Shown piece by piece: positions 11,595 to 22,016 of a stretch of 64,000 bases of DNA. The stretch covers positions 2,728,001-2,792,000 of the forward strand of contig QYRS01000009.1 of the NCBI GenBank assembly GCA_006503535.1. The letters run 5' to 3'. The notes below the pieces were generated by a model, which made no database searches, had not been told where the DNA came from, and was given only the letters and a program-made list of their open reading frames with translations. Position 1 is the first letter of the stretch. Every line of letters begins with the position of its first letter. The translations under genes were made by a program, and so were the position numbers. This DNA is from Arthrinium phaeospermum (Eukaryota; Ascomycota; Sordariomycetes; Amphisphaeriales; Apiosporaceae).

Positions 11595-12997
11595 TGCCTA
11601 CACGACCTGAATTAATCATGTCAACAAGTGCTCAATACCGGTTATTCCAGTGGACCATATGCTTTGAACATTGGATGATGGTACGAGCTACCTTTTAGTT
11701 GGATAATCATGTATCGATGGAATAAGGGATGGAGTAGCTGTGGAGGCTTACTAAAGGTCAGGTCTTGGGCGGGATGATTTGGGGTTGGTATAAGGAGCTC
11801 TCTTTGAACACTGGAGCTGACCTGGAGTATTTCCTCTTCATCTTCGACCCAGAAGTTCTATGGTATGCCTGAATATTGATAATGATCTGATATTAACTTG
11901 TGTGCTATTTTGGATCAACGTGTCTTAAAAATCCAACGCCCCCAAAGGGTATGTCGATACGAACAACATATCGAATCCGTCACGGACCTACTGATATCTT
12001 GATCTGCCATAGTACGTTGAAATCTTTTTTGCAAGAATGATTCCAGCGGTTTACATTCCGGGAGGGTATTATTGGTTGGATAGGAATGAGGACCAAGTGC
12101 CGAAAGCATCCATTGTGATCGTAACAAAGAGATACCCTTAGCCATATCAATCAATTTCATTCACTTCCTCACGCAATTTAATATTTTCCAAATAACCATG
12201 CGTGTCAATATTCTTCGTCGAAATGCGAAGTAGCCTAGGTGACGAACTGCAGCAAACCGACATATCTGGGTTAACACATCTGGCATGTGTACAAGGCATT
12301 GACAGCTTAGAATCAGAACTCTTCTCAAAAAGTTCACTGGGAAGCCATATTCTCTTTTCGGGTATTCTAGGGTATGTGTCAGACCACTGTGGTAGAAGGA
12401 ATAGTGCAAGGGGTTAAAGATAACAAGACCACAAACTCGAACGACGGCATACTCGACATTACCCCTTCTCGGACGACAATGGATGCGAGTAGGAAAGAAA
12501 CAGTTGACGAGGAAACTATGGAACACACCAGAACTACCTCACTGGTTGCTATAAAAGACCACCACAGCGAAAACGACATGGTGGCACAGTATTTTACCGA
12601 CACTTATGGTGCCGCGGACAACGAATTCGACACACACCAGCTGCACACTGAGAACGTACGCGATGGAAGCCTTGAAGTATCTGGAAGTGGGTGACATAGT
12701 GCAGCTCAGAAGACAAGCAACCGCAGCCCTGCATTACGTGGAAGATATCAATACATGAACCTGCCTGTGTATATATACAATATCAGGAATGGAGATCCCC
12801 CTAACTCCCCAATGGCGCCTCGCGATGCATATGTACGATATAAATCTCAATCTTTCCCGCAAAGCGCCATGCATATACTTTGCTGTGTGTAAACAGGTGT
12901 GGCTGCTGTCATAACGTAGTTATCCAGCCTCGTATTCGAGGAGACGACAGGCAGCCACCTAAGAATATTTCACCTTTTCACCTTTTCATCTTTTCAC
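11595..12997. other. Intergenic; possible coding remnant at about 12.2-12.7 kb
   Basis: 1.4 kb, AT-richer than its surroundings. Between 12374 and 12694 a plus-strand frame encodes a polar, acidic sequence (for example TVDEETMEHTRTT) that looks more protein-like than random. It is blocked by a stop just upstream (12368-12370), and I could not join it to a start exon with good signals. It could be the last exon of an undetected gene, a decayed gene or chance. Confidence 0.3.
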
Positions 12998-14682
12998 CTA
13001 TTTCTTCACCGGCGTCAAATACACCTGCAACGGCGGCTTATCCCACACCGTAAACGCCTTCTGCCCCTCCAACCACCCGCGGCTCTCGTCGGCGATGCGC
13101 ATGTCGAAATTGTACACAATCTTGGCCAGGATGAGGCGCATCTCGGCGTACGCCAGGTTCTTGCCGATGCAGTTGCGCGGGCCCAGGCTGAACGGCTGCA
13201 TGGCGTCGAGGTTGTCGCCCGCGAAACGCGCGTCCCCCAGGAACCGCTCCGGGTGGAACCCCATCGGGTCCGTCCACAGCGTCGGGTCGTGCGAGGCGGC
13301 GTAGTGCCACACCGCCACCCGCGTCCCCTCGGGCACGAAGTGGCCGGCCACCTGGGCGCCGCCGGCGGGGGCCAGGCGCGGCAACCCGATGACGACGGGC
13401 GGGTACCGCCGCAGGGACTCGTTGAGGCAGGCCAGCATGTAGGACAGGGAGCCGACGGAGCTGAGGGTGATGTCGGCGTCGTCCTGGAACGTCGAGCGGA
13501 CCTCGTCGGTCAGCTTGGCGAGGGCGTTGGGGTTCGACAGCAACAGGAACGTGGCCCCGCTCAGCAGCGTCGCCGTCGTCTCGGAGCCGGCAATGATGAG
13601 CAGGCTCGCGTTCATCTGCAGCGTCATGAGGTCCATGCCCAGCTCGTCCTTCTTGCGGATCAGGCCCTCGATGAAGTCGGGCCGGCCCTCGGCCCCCAGC
13701 TCGATGCGGCGCACGAGCTTCTCGCGCGTCATGCGCTGGTGCGCGTCGCGGCTGCGCATCCCGCCCAGCCGGCTCATGGCCACGACGAGCCCGCCGCAGC
13801 CGATGCTCAGCAGCGCGCTGACGACGCCGCCGAAGCGGATGGTCTCGGTGATGCGGCGGACCCAGGGGTGGTAGCTGCGGCTCTCGAGGCAGCCGAAGGG
13901 CTCGCCGAAGCCGAGGTCGCCGATGACGTCGAAGGTGCACCAGTTGAGCCACTCGCGCATGTTGACCGCGCGGGGCTTCTTGGCCTCCGGGTCGTCGAGG
14001 TTGCCGGCCCCCGTGGAGGTGCTGCAGACCTCGCGCAGCCGGTGCACGAGCAGGTCGACGTAGCTGCCGATGATGGGCTCCTGGGCGCGCATGCTGCGCT
14101 CGCTGAAGCCGTGGGCGAGCTGGCGGCGCAGGGCGCCGTGGTACTCGCGCGACTGGGCCGAGACGATGTTCTCGGGCAGGTCTTTGATGGGGCGGTACAT
14201 CTGCGGGTCCTTGGGGAACTCGGGCTCGCCCTGGCCCCGGTGGCCGTAAATGTCCTTCCAAGCCTGGGGGTCGACAAAGGCGAGCTCGTCGGGGGCGATG
14301 CGCACGACGGGCCCGTACGCCACGTGCAAGTCCGCGACTTTCACGCCCAGCCGGCCCCTCGTCATGTAAAAGGCGCGCGGCAGGTTGGAGGCGCGGTGGT
14401 GCAAGGGCCCCGGGAAGGCGCGCAGGGGGTGCAGGAACAGGTTGTACGCGAGCCAACTGATGTAGTAGGCAATTCCCTAATCCGGCAGGTCAGCGGGGTT
14501 CTGATTGGGCGCCCCGAGCCCGTGGGGAGGGAGGGGGCGGGATCTGGCATGCGAGCAAGAAAGGGATCCAGTCAAGATGAAGATCGGGCGGAAATTTTAA
14601 ATTCGAGGTGTTGACATACCAAAGCAACGGCAAGCAGTGCCAAATTGGGCAGCCCCAGGCCAGATATGGGTAGGTCTGCCAT
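12998..14682 (-). CDS. Cytochrome P450 monooxygenase (isotrichodermin C-15 hydroxylase/benzoate hydroxylase-like group)
   Basis: A 63-bp first exon (14682-14620) encodes a hydrophobic N-terminus. It is joined through a 143-bp intron to exon 2 (14476-12998), giving 513 residues, normal for a microsomal P450. Visible landmarks in order are the membrane anchor (about residues 13-35), the Pro-rich hinge HPLRAFPGP, the I-helix oxygen-binding AGSETT (about 317), the K-helix E374-x2-R377, PERF (about 430) and the heme loop FSLGPRNCIG with ligand Cys457. Known role of the family: NADPH-cytochrome P450 reductase-dependent hydroxylation at the ER. The overall pattern resembles the fungal CYP65-type enzymes of secondary metabolism and aromatic oxidation; the substrate cannot be read from sequence. 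No polyketide, peptide or terpene synthase lies beside it, so it does not look like part of a metabolite cluster here. Confidence 0.93.
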
Positions 14683-15932
14683 CTCGACAGCTTTGTTTGG
14701 AGTAGCGATTGATGCAGGTCGAGTTACTGGTTGTGCTTTATTGGAACTTTAAGCAGCAAGTGTCAGAGTTATCTCGTCTCTCGGACGATAAGTAGCAGTG
14801 CATGATCCCAGAAAAAGGTTTGGGCAGAGCAGGGGCAAGGCATGTAGGCCTACTTAAGTATTTTAATTCTACGACTAAAGTGACCTCTCTCCTACCCCCG
14901 GTGTTGGGATTGACCCGTGCTGACTTGCGAAGGCAACGACTGCAACGAGGGAATCCTGTAGGACATAGCGCGCCACAGAACCAAGGAACGGCCTTAGCAA
15001 AACAGAACGTTAGCAATGCCGGGCCGCCTATCGAGGGCATGCGACGACGAATTTCCGTCATTGCCATTGGTCGCTGCCACCAAACCCTTCATTTCATATC
15101 GCAAGCCCCCCTGTTGGGAAGCGGGGAGCCGTCGCAAGCCCATCCTACCATACTGGAAGAAGCAAAGCCGGGTGATGTAACCCTCTACTCATCGAATCCC
15201 TAGGCTACAAGGTCAACCCCTTATCGAAGGGGGGCGATAGGGCTGCGTAGTTGGCAGATCCCCCGCGATTATACCCGACCCTCCGGCTCCTCCAGTTCCG
15301 GTATTGGCTAAGCATAAAAAGACCCATAGCTTGCCAATTCCTGGTCCGGCATTGGAGAGGAACTGCTCTAGCTGCCCTAACTGCCGGCTGCCCGTTATGC
15401 TAGCGCCGTAGGAAAGCACCTCATCTTGCATAAAATTTGATGGGTGCCGTCCGCTTCCGAGAAATTGACCGGGTTTCTCTTCCTACTACTACATACCTAG
15501 GAATGCCACCGCCTGGGCGTGCTTCATGATAATTTTCGCTGCCGTGGTGTTTCCATATTATGACGACACCATCATGTTACTAGCTGGTGGGAACCGGAGT
15601 TCGTGGTATTTTTCCAGAACCCCGAACTCCGCTCCGCTATCTCCACGATCGCATCAACGTTCGCGGGGTTCGAGAACTCCGGGCAAACGTTGTGCAAGGA
15701 ATGAGATAGGGGTGTTGTTGACGTGCCCTAGGCTGACTGGCTGTCAACTTCCGGCTTTTGGGCAAGCAAAGAGATCTTCAATGTTTGGGTACTCGCGCTT
15801 TCGCCTCGCGCCCTTGCCCTCGCCTTCGCGCCGCCTCCGCACTTTCGTGTGCAATAAGTGCGGTATCGCTTCTTTCGCGACCCTCTTACGTTAGGTAGTC
15901 AACCATGAATCCTAGAGTCCACTTGTCCTTGC
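14683..15932. other. Intergenic
   Basis: 1.25 kb between the P450 promoter and the 3' end of the exonuclease gene. Open frames are short and without domain character. No RNA gene or clear repeat seen. Confidence 0.6.
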
Positions 15933-17048
15933 TCAATGAAGGTGTCTCTCTTCCCAAGCAAGTATATCGTCCAGCCCGTCCCACCACTCGACACTCAATC
16001 CCCCGAACTCAATTTCCATTTCACGATGCTTGGCCTGCACGTCTGCTGTGCGGCCGAACTCATCTGTCCGCGGACTTTTTGATTTCGATTTCTTGGTGAT
16101 GGAGCGAGGCTTGTCGTCCTTCTGCTGTGATTGCGCAACACGCGCTTTCGATTCCTCCCTGACTTTTTCCCTCCCAGCCTCCGACAGCTGTCCCCAATAC
16201 CTCTCCCGTAGGCGCGGCAGGTAGTACACGTCGCCGACGCAATAGGCCAGGATCTCGGGACTCACCGGGCGCTTGTTGAAGACGGCGTAGTCGCCCCCGG
16301 ACTTGGGGTGGAACAGGGCCTTTCCGGCGTCTTTCGACTCCGCCCATTCCTTCTGCTCGGCCGGGGACAGGACACCCTCCAAGCACCCCGCCAAACCCCG
16401 GAACTGGCGGCCGCGCAAAGCGTCGTCGTCGTCGTCGTCGGGCCGAACGGCCCTCTCCATGAGCTGGACGTCCTCGACATTCCGGAGCGCCACGTCGGCC
16501 TGATGGAACAGGGCGGCCGCGTCGTTGCCGACGGCGAAAAAGACCTTCTTGCACCGCTTGGACTGGAGGATCTGCTGGAGAGTGGCGCCCAGCGACCCCC
16601 TCGTCCTGAAGGCGACCCGCCGGAGGGCGACGACGTCGAGCACGAAGACCTTGCGGGAGAGAGGGGGATAGAGAACGAGGAGCGAGATGCGCCCGTGGCG
16701 AGAGAGCCGATGGCCCTCCACATCGACGTACAAGTAGCTGCCGGGCCCCTGCGCCCAGATGCAATCGGCCGCTTCCGCCACGCCGGCGGGCGTGTCGACC
16801 AGGAAGGTCTGGATCGCTGTGCCGGCCCTCCCCGGCACGCGGATCGGCGAGAGTCGTGGAGGGTGATTCCGGGGCTGCGAGCGCTTCATTGCGGCAGCGG
16901 CGTCTCTTATGATCGTTGTTCCAGTGAGCGCGGCGGCCGCTTTGGTGCTAACTCTGCGATGGAGTATAGTGCGCTGTTGAATAGCCCTGCTCCATATTTG
17001 GCGCGTAGAGCTGCGAGCGCCCAAACCAGATATCCTGGGTAGAATCAT
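15933..17048 (-). CDS. DEDDy 3'-5' exonuclease domain protein (RNase D/WRN-exo-like)
   Basis: An uninterrupted 371-residue frame from the ATG at 17048. The three exonuclease motifs are readable: Exo I VDVEG (D109, E111), Exo II FAVGND (D176) and Exo III Y269-x3-D273 in AYCVGD. This assigns the DEDDy subgroup, which removes nucleotides from 3' ends of RNA or DNA with two metal ions. The first 40 residues are rich in Arg, Ser and Ala and lack acidic residues, like a mitochondrial presequence. A run of six Asp (about 204-209), encoded by a GTC/GAC-type repeat, sits between Exo II and Exo III. The C-terminal tail is charged. No HRDC or helicase domain is present, so it is a stand-alone exonuclease. 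Substrate and exact location are inferred. Confidence 0.85.
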   Translation of the reverse strand: MILPRISGLGARSSTRQIWSRAIQQRTILHRRVSTKAAAALTGTTIIRDAAAAMKRSQPRNHPPRLSPIRVPGRAGTAIQTFLVDTPAGVAEAADCIWAQGPGSYLYVDVEGHRLSRHGRISLLVLYPPLSRKVFVLDVVALRRVAFRTRGSLGATLQQILQSKRCKKVFFAVGNDAAALFHQADVALRNVEDVQLMERAVRPDDDDDDALRGRQFRGLAGCLEGVLSPAEQKEWAESKDAGKALFHPKSGGDYAVFNKRPVSPEILAYCVGDVYYLPRLRERYWGQLSEAGREKVREESKARVAQSQQKDDKPRSITKKSKSKSPRTDEFGRTADVQAKHREMEIEFGGLSVEWWDGLDDILAWEERHLH

Positions 17049-17107
17049 CGGGTCCAATGCGATGGTATTAGCATCCTAAACGTGTCCGTTTGCATCGTCC
17101 GTTAGCG

Positions 17108-17146
17108 ATGGTTATCCGTTTGGAATAATGGTTATCCGTTTGGAAT
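17108..17146. repeat. Two exact 19-bp direct repeats
   Basis: The unit ATGGTTATCCGTTTGGAAT occurs at 17108-17126 and again at 17128-17146, separated by one base (period 20). Confidence 0.9.
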
Positions 17147-17215
17147 CGGAGAAATGCTGCGCTGCCTGCAATTGAATTAGAATCCCGCCCCAACTTATGT
17201 AGCATTACCATGCGT

Positions 17216-17277
17216 ACCCCTCAAAATGAACACCCCTCAAAACGAACACCCCAAAATAAACATCCCTCAAAATGAGC
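17216..17277. repeat. Four-copy imperfect 14-16-bp tandem repeat
   Basis: Units of the form ACCCCTCAAAATGAAC at 17216-17231, 17232-17247, 17248-17261 (two bases shorter) and 17262-17277. The unit differences include C/T and A/G changes. Confidence 0.85.
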
Positions 17278-17949
17278 GCTGAAAACGGCGAAACATACGT
17301 ATAAACCACCCGTAAATAGAACCGCAATAAGATAAATGACAGAAGCGACTTAACTTCTTTAAAATTGAGGGTATTCCCGTATCCCACGTAAGGATGTCCC
17401 GAAATCTAGTCGCGCTGTCAGCGATCAGCACTCAGATAAGCCGTCATGGTTCGGATCAATATATCAACGTATCAAGCTAGCTAGATATATACTACTGTAT
17501 TGAAAAAACGCCCTGTGTATACGCATTGCGCCTACACGTTCGTCCATGCAACTACATCCATGCATACGAAGAGAATGCAACACCGAATCCCCCCAAACGC
17601 CTGCGTGACTGACCATCTTTCCCGTGAACAAGTGTCCTCATTGAAGGGCCAGTCAGTGTACATGTAATTCGTAAGTAAGTATGCAAAAGTATGTCCGAGT
17701 TCCCATGAGTAGCAACCAACAAAACGCCAAAACGAAACACCATCTCGAGAAAACCCACTCGACGCTTCATCCCCTCGCTCATATGTGTCGCTTGGTAACG
17801 AGCGTAAACATGAGGAGACCCGTAGCTCCTCCGCTGTCATAAAGAGAAAAGAGAAAGATAAAAAGTTTGTTAGGGAAAAGGACAAGTTAGCGCACAAGAG
17901 CCAACCCACAGCTCAGCCCGAAAACCTCGTCCTCATCTTCCACGACACC

Positions 17950-19884
17950 TCAAGCCCCAACCGAAACCTGCGCCGCCCCCACCCCGTCCTCCTGCCCCTT
18001 CTCCGCATCCCCCTCGCCGCCCCCGGGCATAAGCGGCCTCTTCGGATCATACCCCACCGACTTCACGATCCCCAACCCCTTCGTCCTCCCCTCGCGAAAC
18101 AGCAGCCGGTCCCCGGGCACGAGGTACTCGGGCCTCTGCACGAACCGGAACGCCACCGTCGCCCGGTCGCCCGTCCGGATGAAGGGCCTATCCACGTCGA
18201 TGATGGCGCACGTCTGCGACACGGGCCCCACGTGCAGCATCGCCTGGTACTTGGCCTTGATCGTCGTCGCGTGCGACAGGATCAGCACCTCGGCCACGAA
18301 CTCCTGGTGCACCTTGGGCGGCGGCGCCCCCTCCACCTTCGGCAGCACCACCATCCCCTTGCGCACGTCCTTGCGCCGCACCTTCTTCAGCGCGAAGCTC
18401 GCCGACTGCCCCGCCGACGCCGCCGGCACGTCGATGCGCTTCCGCTGGATCGACCGCACGCTCGTCGGCGTGAAGTTGCCCAACCCGTCCGGCCCGATCA
18501 ACACGTTGTCGCCCGCGTGGATGACGCCCGACTTGACGATGCCCGACACGACGGTCCCGACAAAGGGCACCGAGAACGTGTCGTTAACGTGGAACTCAAA
18601 GGCCGCGTCGGCGTCGTAGCGGCCGTGGTGCGGCAAGATGTTCAAGAAGGTGCGCACGAGGTCGAGGTTCTCGCCCGTGACGTTGGAGACCTGGAAGATG
18701 GGGCAGATGCGCTGGCTGACAAACTGCGTCGCCGTGTTGATGCACTCCTCGCGGTTCCGGATAAAGACGGGGATTTTGCGGGCGCCCGGCGACTTCAGGA
18801 TCTTGGAGATCTGCTCAAGCGTCTGCTGCAGGATGTTGGGAGGGCAGATGTCGATCTTGGTGACGACCACCATGACCGGAACGTTCAATGCCAGTGCTAT
18901 GCCAAGATGTTCTTTGCTCATGCCCACAAGCCCATTGTTGGCTGCCACCATGAGCAAGCAGTAGTTGGGGCTGCTGGACAGCAGGCCAAAGACGGTCGTG
19001 CGCAGGTACTTCTCGTGCCCTGCCAGGTCCGTGAACGTGATGACCTTGGCGCTGCGCTTGCCGATCTCTTCCCACGAGAGTTTCCTCCCGGGCACGTCGG
19101 ACGAGATGACCTTCCCCGCCGTATCAAAGCCCATGATCTCCATGCCGACCGAGCTGGTCCGGCCGGTCTCGATCTCGTGCTTGTGTCGGAACAGGTTCAC
19201 GCGGGCCTTGCCACGTCCATCGTCGAGATCGCCCTTCACCAGCACACCCAGCATGGAGCTCTTCCCCGCATCGACATTGCCCACGACGGCGATGCGCGTC
19301 TCGATCACACTTTCGGCAGCGCTCGGCGCCTGCCGTATCATGATCTTGCCGCTGCAGTCCGTGTCCTTGTCCTTACCAGTCGCAACGGAGTCAGCCTCGG
19401 CCTCACCCCCGACGTTCTTGGTGAGCAGCACGTTGCAGTCGGCGTGGGTCGTCTTGGCCGCCTTGCGCAGCCGCGCGAGCGCCGCGTCGAACTCGGCCTT
19501 GGTCAGGCGCATCGAGTCGCCATTGTTCTCGAACCCGAGGTCGAACACCGCCTCGCCGTGCCCTTCCAGCAGCCGGGTATCGATGACGTCGACGAGCTTC
19601 TGTAGGTTCTTCTCCTCGTCGCCTTCGTCGTCCGCGGTAGCCAGCAGGAGCTCGCGCAGCGGGACCTGGGGCACGGCGTCGTTGAGGGTCAGGGAGTCGA
19701 GGATGTCGAGCTCCTCGTGGTGTTCCTCCTCATTGTTGTTCGAGGTGGTTGCGGTTGCGGTCGCGGGTTTCGAAGTGGGGTACCGTAGCGCCTGCTGTTT
19801 CTCGACGAAGTCGGCGAAGTCGCTCAAGGCCGCTTCACCTTTCCGCCGTTCGTGTGGTAACTGTTTTGCCGTTCGGGTTGTCAT
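17950..19884 (-). CDS. GTPBP1/GTPBP2-type translational GTPase
   Basis: A single 644-residue exon. A variable acidic N-terminal region of about 190 residues precedes an EF-Tu-like GTPase domain with G1 GNVDAGKSS (about 202-210), G3 DLAGH (286-290) and G4 TKID (342-345). Two beta-barrel-type segments follow, as in eEF1A relatives; the last contains FIRTGD and VPGDRLLFREGRTKG. The lack of a C-terminal eRF3- or Hbs1-like arrangement and the extended N-terminus point to the GTPBP1/2 family, linked in animals to mRNA turnover and rescue of stalled ribosomes. The protein should be cytosolic. The ATG at 19884 begins the frame. The large open frame antisense to it is a codon-bias shadow. Confidence 0.9.
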   Translation of the reverse strand: MTTRTAKQLPHERRKGEAALSDFADFVEKQQALRYPTSKPATATATTSNNNEEEHHEELDILDSLTLNDAVPQVPLRELLLATADDEGDEEKNLQKLVDVIDTRLLEGHGEAVFDLGFENNGDSMRLTKAEFDAALARLRKAAKTTHADCNVLLTKNVGGEAEADSVATGKDKDTDCSGKIMIRQAPSAAESVIETRIAVVGNVDAGKSSMLGVLVKGDLDDGRGKARVNLFRHKHEIETGRTSSVGMEIMGFDTAGKVISSDVPGRKLSWEEIGKRSAKVITFTDLAGHEKYLRTTVFGLLSSSPNYCLLMVAANNGLVGMSKEHLGIALALNVPVMVVVTKIDICPPNILQQTLEQISKILKSPGARKIPVFIRNREECINTATQFVSQRICPIFQVSNVTGENLDLVRTFLNILPHHGRYDADAAFEFHVNDTFSVPFVGTVVSGIVKSGVIHAGDNVLIGPDGLGNFTPTSVRSIQRKRIDVPAASAGQSASFALKKVRRKDVRKGMVVLPKVEGAPPPKVHQEFVAEVLILSHATTIKAKYQAMLHVGPVSQTCAIIDVDRPFIRTGDRATVAFRFVQRPEYLVPGDRLLFREGRTKGLGIVKSVGYDPKRPLMPGGGEGDAEKGQEDGVGAAQVSVGA

Positions 19885-20765
19885 ATTGGCCGATAATATA
19901 ATATTCGATATCCGTGGCTCAGGTAGTTAGGGTGGCGATATAATCGAGTTGGTATCATTGAATTGGACGAAGATCAACGTGTCCGACAACGAAGTGGGGA
20001 TTGGTCCGAGGTCGTGAAATAGCTGGTGCTTTTGCAAACGGAAGGAACAATCTCGTCTGCTGGGGTGGTTGGATGCTGGCAGAGAGACAAGAGTAGTTGG
20101 AGACGGTCTGCAAGTGTGTCGTATTGTAGGAAGTAAGTTTTAGTCGGAAATGGGCCCCGGGGGGTTTCGCCACGAATAGGTGATGATGAAGTCAGGCTCT
20201 CGCTGGTCCCGACCCGTGCTTTGTTTCTGGAGCTAAGTTTGATGGGATCGCAAATATATTTGTCGCGGGTCGTTGGTAGCTCACGCTGCACATGCACTGA
20301 CGCAAATGGAAAAGGAAACAATGTGCAACAAAAAAGATCAATGGCTGTACACGAGTATCTACACGAAGTTAAATAGAATGGAGGAGCCGGCCCCGAAGCG
20401 GTCGAGTCATAGAGGCGCTGCAATCGGATCGTATGAGTAACACGGGGAGGTTACGTCTAATGGCCTGGCCTGGGCAGTCATGACTCCAATGACTTGCGAC
20501 TGGATAGTTGCGGGCCACTTTTCGCCTGCCAAGCTCCGGGGAGAGCCCCGCTACATCGCCCCCTAAGTCTATCGATAAGAGCTGAGCTCCCATAGCGTGG
20601 GGCATGGAGGCAGCTTCAACGAGTCAAGCACATCAATTGATCGATGTTGGAAGTGGTAGTTTTCATGTTTTGTCGTATATTTCATATTGATACATTACAG
20701 CCGAGGCCGTAGTCATGATTAAGTAGGTATAATGGTAGTAAGCTAACAATAATACAGCCTCTTCT
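19885..20765. other. Intergenic
   Basis: 880 bp holding the promoter of the GTPase gene and the 3' flank of the helical mitochondrial protein gene. No supported gene or RNA. Confidence 0.6.
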
Positions 20766-22016
20766 CTATTTGGCCTCCTTCTTGGCCTTGTCAGCAATCT
20801 CCTGCGCGCGCTGCGCCTTCTTGTCGAGCACCTGCTTGATCTCGTCCATGGTCTCCTTGAGGAGCTTCTGGCCCTCCTCCTGGTGCTTCTCGGCCACCTC
20901 CTTCATCTGCTTGAGCTTGGGCAGGATCTCGCCGCCGTTGGGGATCATCTGGAAGTAGCCGTCGAGGTCCAGCCCGAAGCTCTGCGACGCCTGCTGGCCC
21001 TTGGCCTTGGCCTGGTCGACCGTCTTCTTGACGTAGTCCTCGAACCCGCTCAGGTCCTTCTTCTCGAGCGAGCTGCTCAGCTTCTTGAAGAGCTCCGTCG
21101 TGTTCCCTTGCTTGAGGGCCTCCTCGTTCTCCTCCAGCAGCTTCTTAGCCTGCGGGTACTTGTCCAGGTAAGGCTTGGCCTGCTCGAGGCCCTTCTTCCA
21201 GCCCTCGTCGCCCAGCTTCTTGACCTTCTCCGTCTTCTCCTGAATCAACTTGCGCGCCTTGTCAATGCTCGCGACGCTGAAGCCGGACTTGAAAATATCG
21301 CTCATCTGTTGCCACGTCTCGTCCACCTGCTTCTTGGCCTCCGGTCCGTACTGCTCGCCCAGCTGCTTGAGCTGGGCGACGTTGCCGCCGAGCTGCTTCT
21401 TGACCTCGGGGTGGTTGTCCATCAGGTCGCTAATCGAGTTGCCGGCCAGGCTGGCCAGCTTCTGCGCCAGGTCCGCCAGCACGTCGTAGGCCTTGCGCGC
21501 CGTCTCGAGGCTCAGCCCGGACTTGGCCAGGTCCTGGAACTGCTTGTAGGCGTCGTTGACGAGCTTGTCGGCCTCGTCCTTGTTCTTCTCCCGGACCGTC
21601 TCCAAGTCCTTGAAGGCCATGTCGACGTACTGGCGGCCGCCGGGGAACCAGCCGACGTACGAGTAGCAGAACTCCTTGACGTAGTTGTAGGCCTGGTCCG
21701 CGTCGGGCGTCTTCTCCTGCAGCTTCCGGGCCGCCTGCTCGTACGTCTTGTTGGCCTCGGTGGCCGTCTTGCTGATGGTCGAGTGCATCTTGCCCGCGGC
21801 GCTGTACGAGTACATCAGGTAGGCGATGCCGACCGAGACCGCGCCGCCCGCCATGCCCGAGGCGAACGACGACCCGGCCGCGCCGCCCGAGGCTGGGCTG
21901 GCATTGGGGCCGGCTGTGGAGGATTGGAAGCGGGCTTGCTGGGGGATTCGGGAGGTTCTCAGCTGACGGGCAGCTCGGGGTATCGAGGCCCGCGCCGAGG
22001 TTTGTATCGCAGACAT
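20766..22016 (-). CDS. Mitochondrial helical/coiled-coil protein of unknown function
   Basis: A 416-residue single exon from the ATG at 22016. The first 35 residues (SAIQTSARASIPRAARQLRT then QARFQSS) make a textbook mitochondrial presequence: Arg, Ser and Ala with no acid. A Gly/Ala-rich hydrophobic segment follows (about 52-71), possibly a membrane anchor. The remainder is almost entirely Lys/Glu/Ala/Gln-rich amphipathic helix with repeated LxxA and KK/EE spacing, resembling apolipoprotein- or LEA-like helical proteins. It ends in a run of alternating Lys and Ala/Glu. I recognise no catalytic motif. Likely location, by inference: mitochondrial inner membrane or intermembrane space, as a structural or lipid-associated protein. 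Confidence 0.8.
   Translation of the reverse strand: MSAIQTSARASIPRAARQLRTSRIPQQARFQSSTAGPNASPASGGAAGSSFASGMAGGAVSVGIAYLMYSYSAAGKMHSTISKTATEANKTYEQAARKLQEKTPDADQAYNYVKEFCYSYVGWFPGGRQYVDMAFKDLETVREKNKDEADKLVNDAYKQFQDLAKSGLSLETARKAYDVLADLAQKLASLAGNSISDLMDNHPEVKKQLGGNVAQLKQLGEQYGPEAKKQVDETWQQMSDIFKSGFSVASIDKARKLIQEKTEKVKKLGDEGWKKGLEQAKPYLDKYPQAKKLLEENEEALKQGNTTELFKKLSSSLEKKDLSGFEDYVKKTVDQAKAKGQQASQSFGLDLDGYFQMIPNGGEILPKLKQMKEVAEKHQEEGQKLLKETMDEIKQVLDKKAQRAQEIADKAKKEAK

Larger units (their letters stand above)
17049..17949. other. AT-rich intergenic region with short tandem repeats
   Basis: 900 bp, markedly AT-richer than the flanking genes. It contains the two short tandem repeats listed separately (17108-17146 and 17216-17277). 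No gene is supported. Confidence 0.6.

Noticed and set aside
13253..14614. Long open frame antisense to the P450 gene
   Set aside because: The true gene has the heme, I-helix and K-helix motifs and a proper splice. The antisense frame is a shadow of GC-rich third positions and has no domain character.
15655..15685. GGGTTCGAGAACTCC resembling a tRNA B-box
   Set aside because: No matching A-box, acceptor stem or anticodon arm could be placed around it.
17785..19605. 606-codon open frame antisense to the GTPase
   Set aside because: It lacks motifs and is rich in Arg, His and Pro, as expected for a complementary-strand shadow. The minus-strand protein has all the GTPase motifs.
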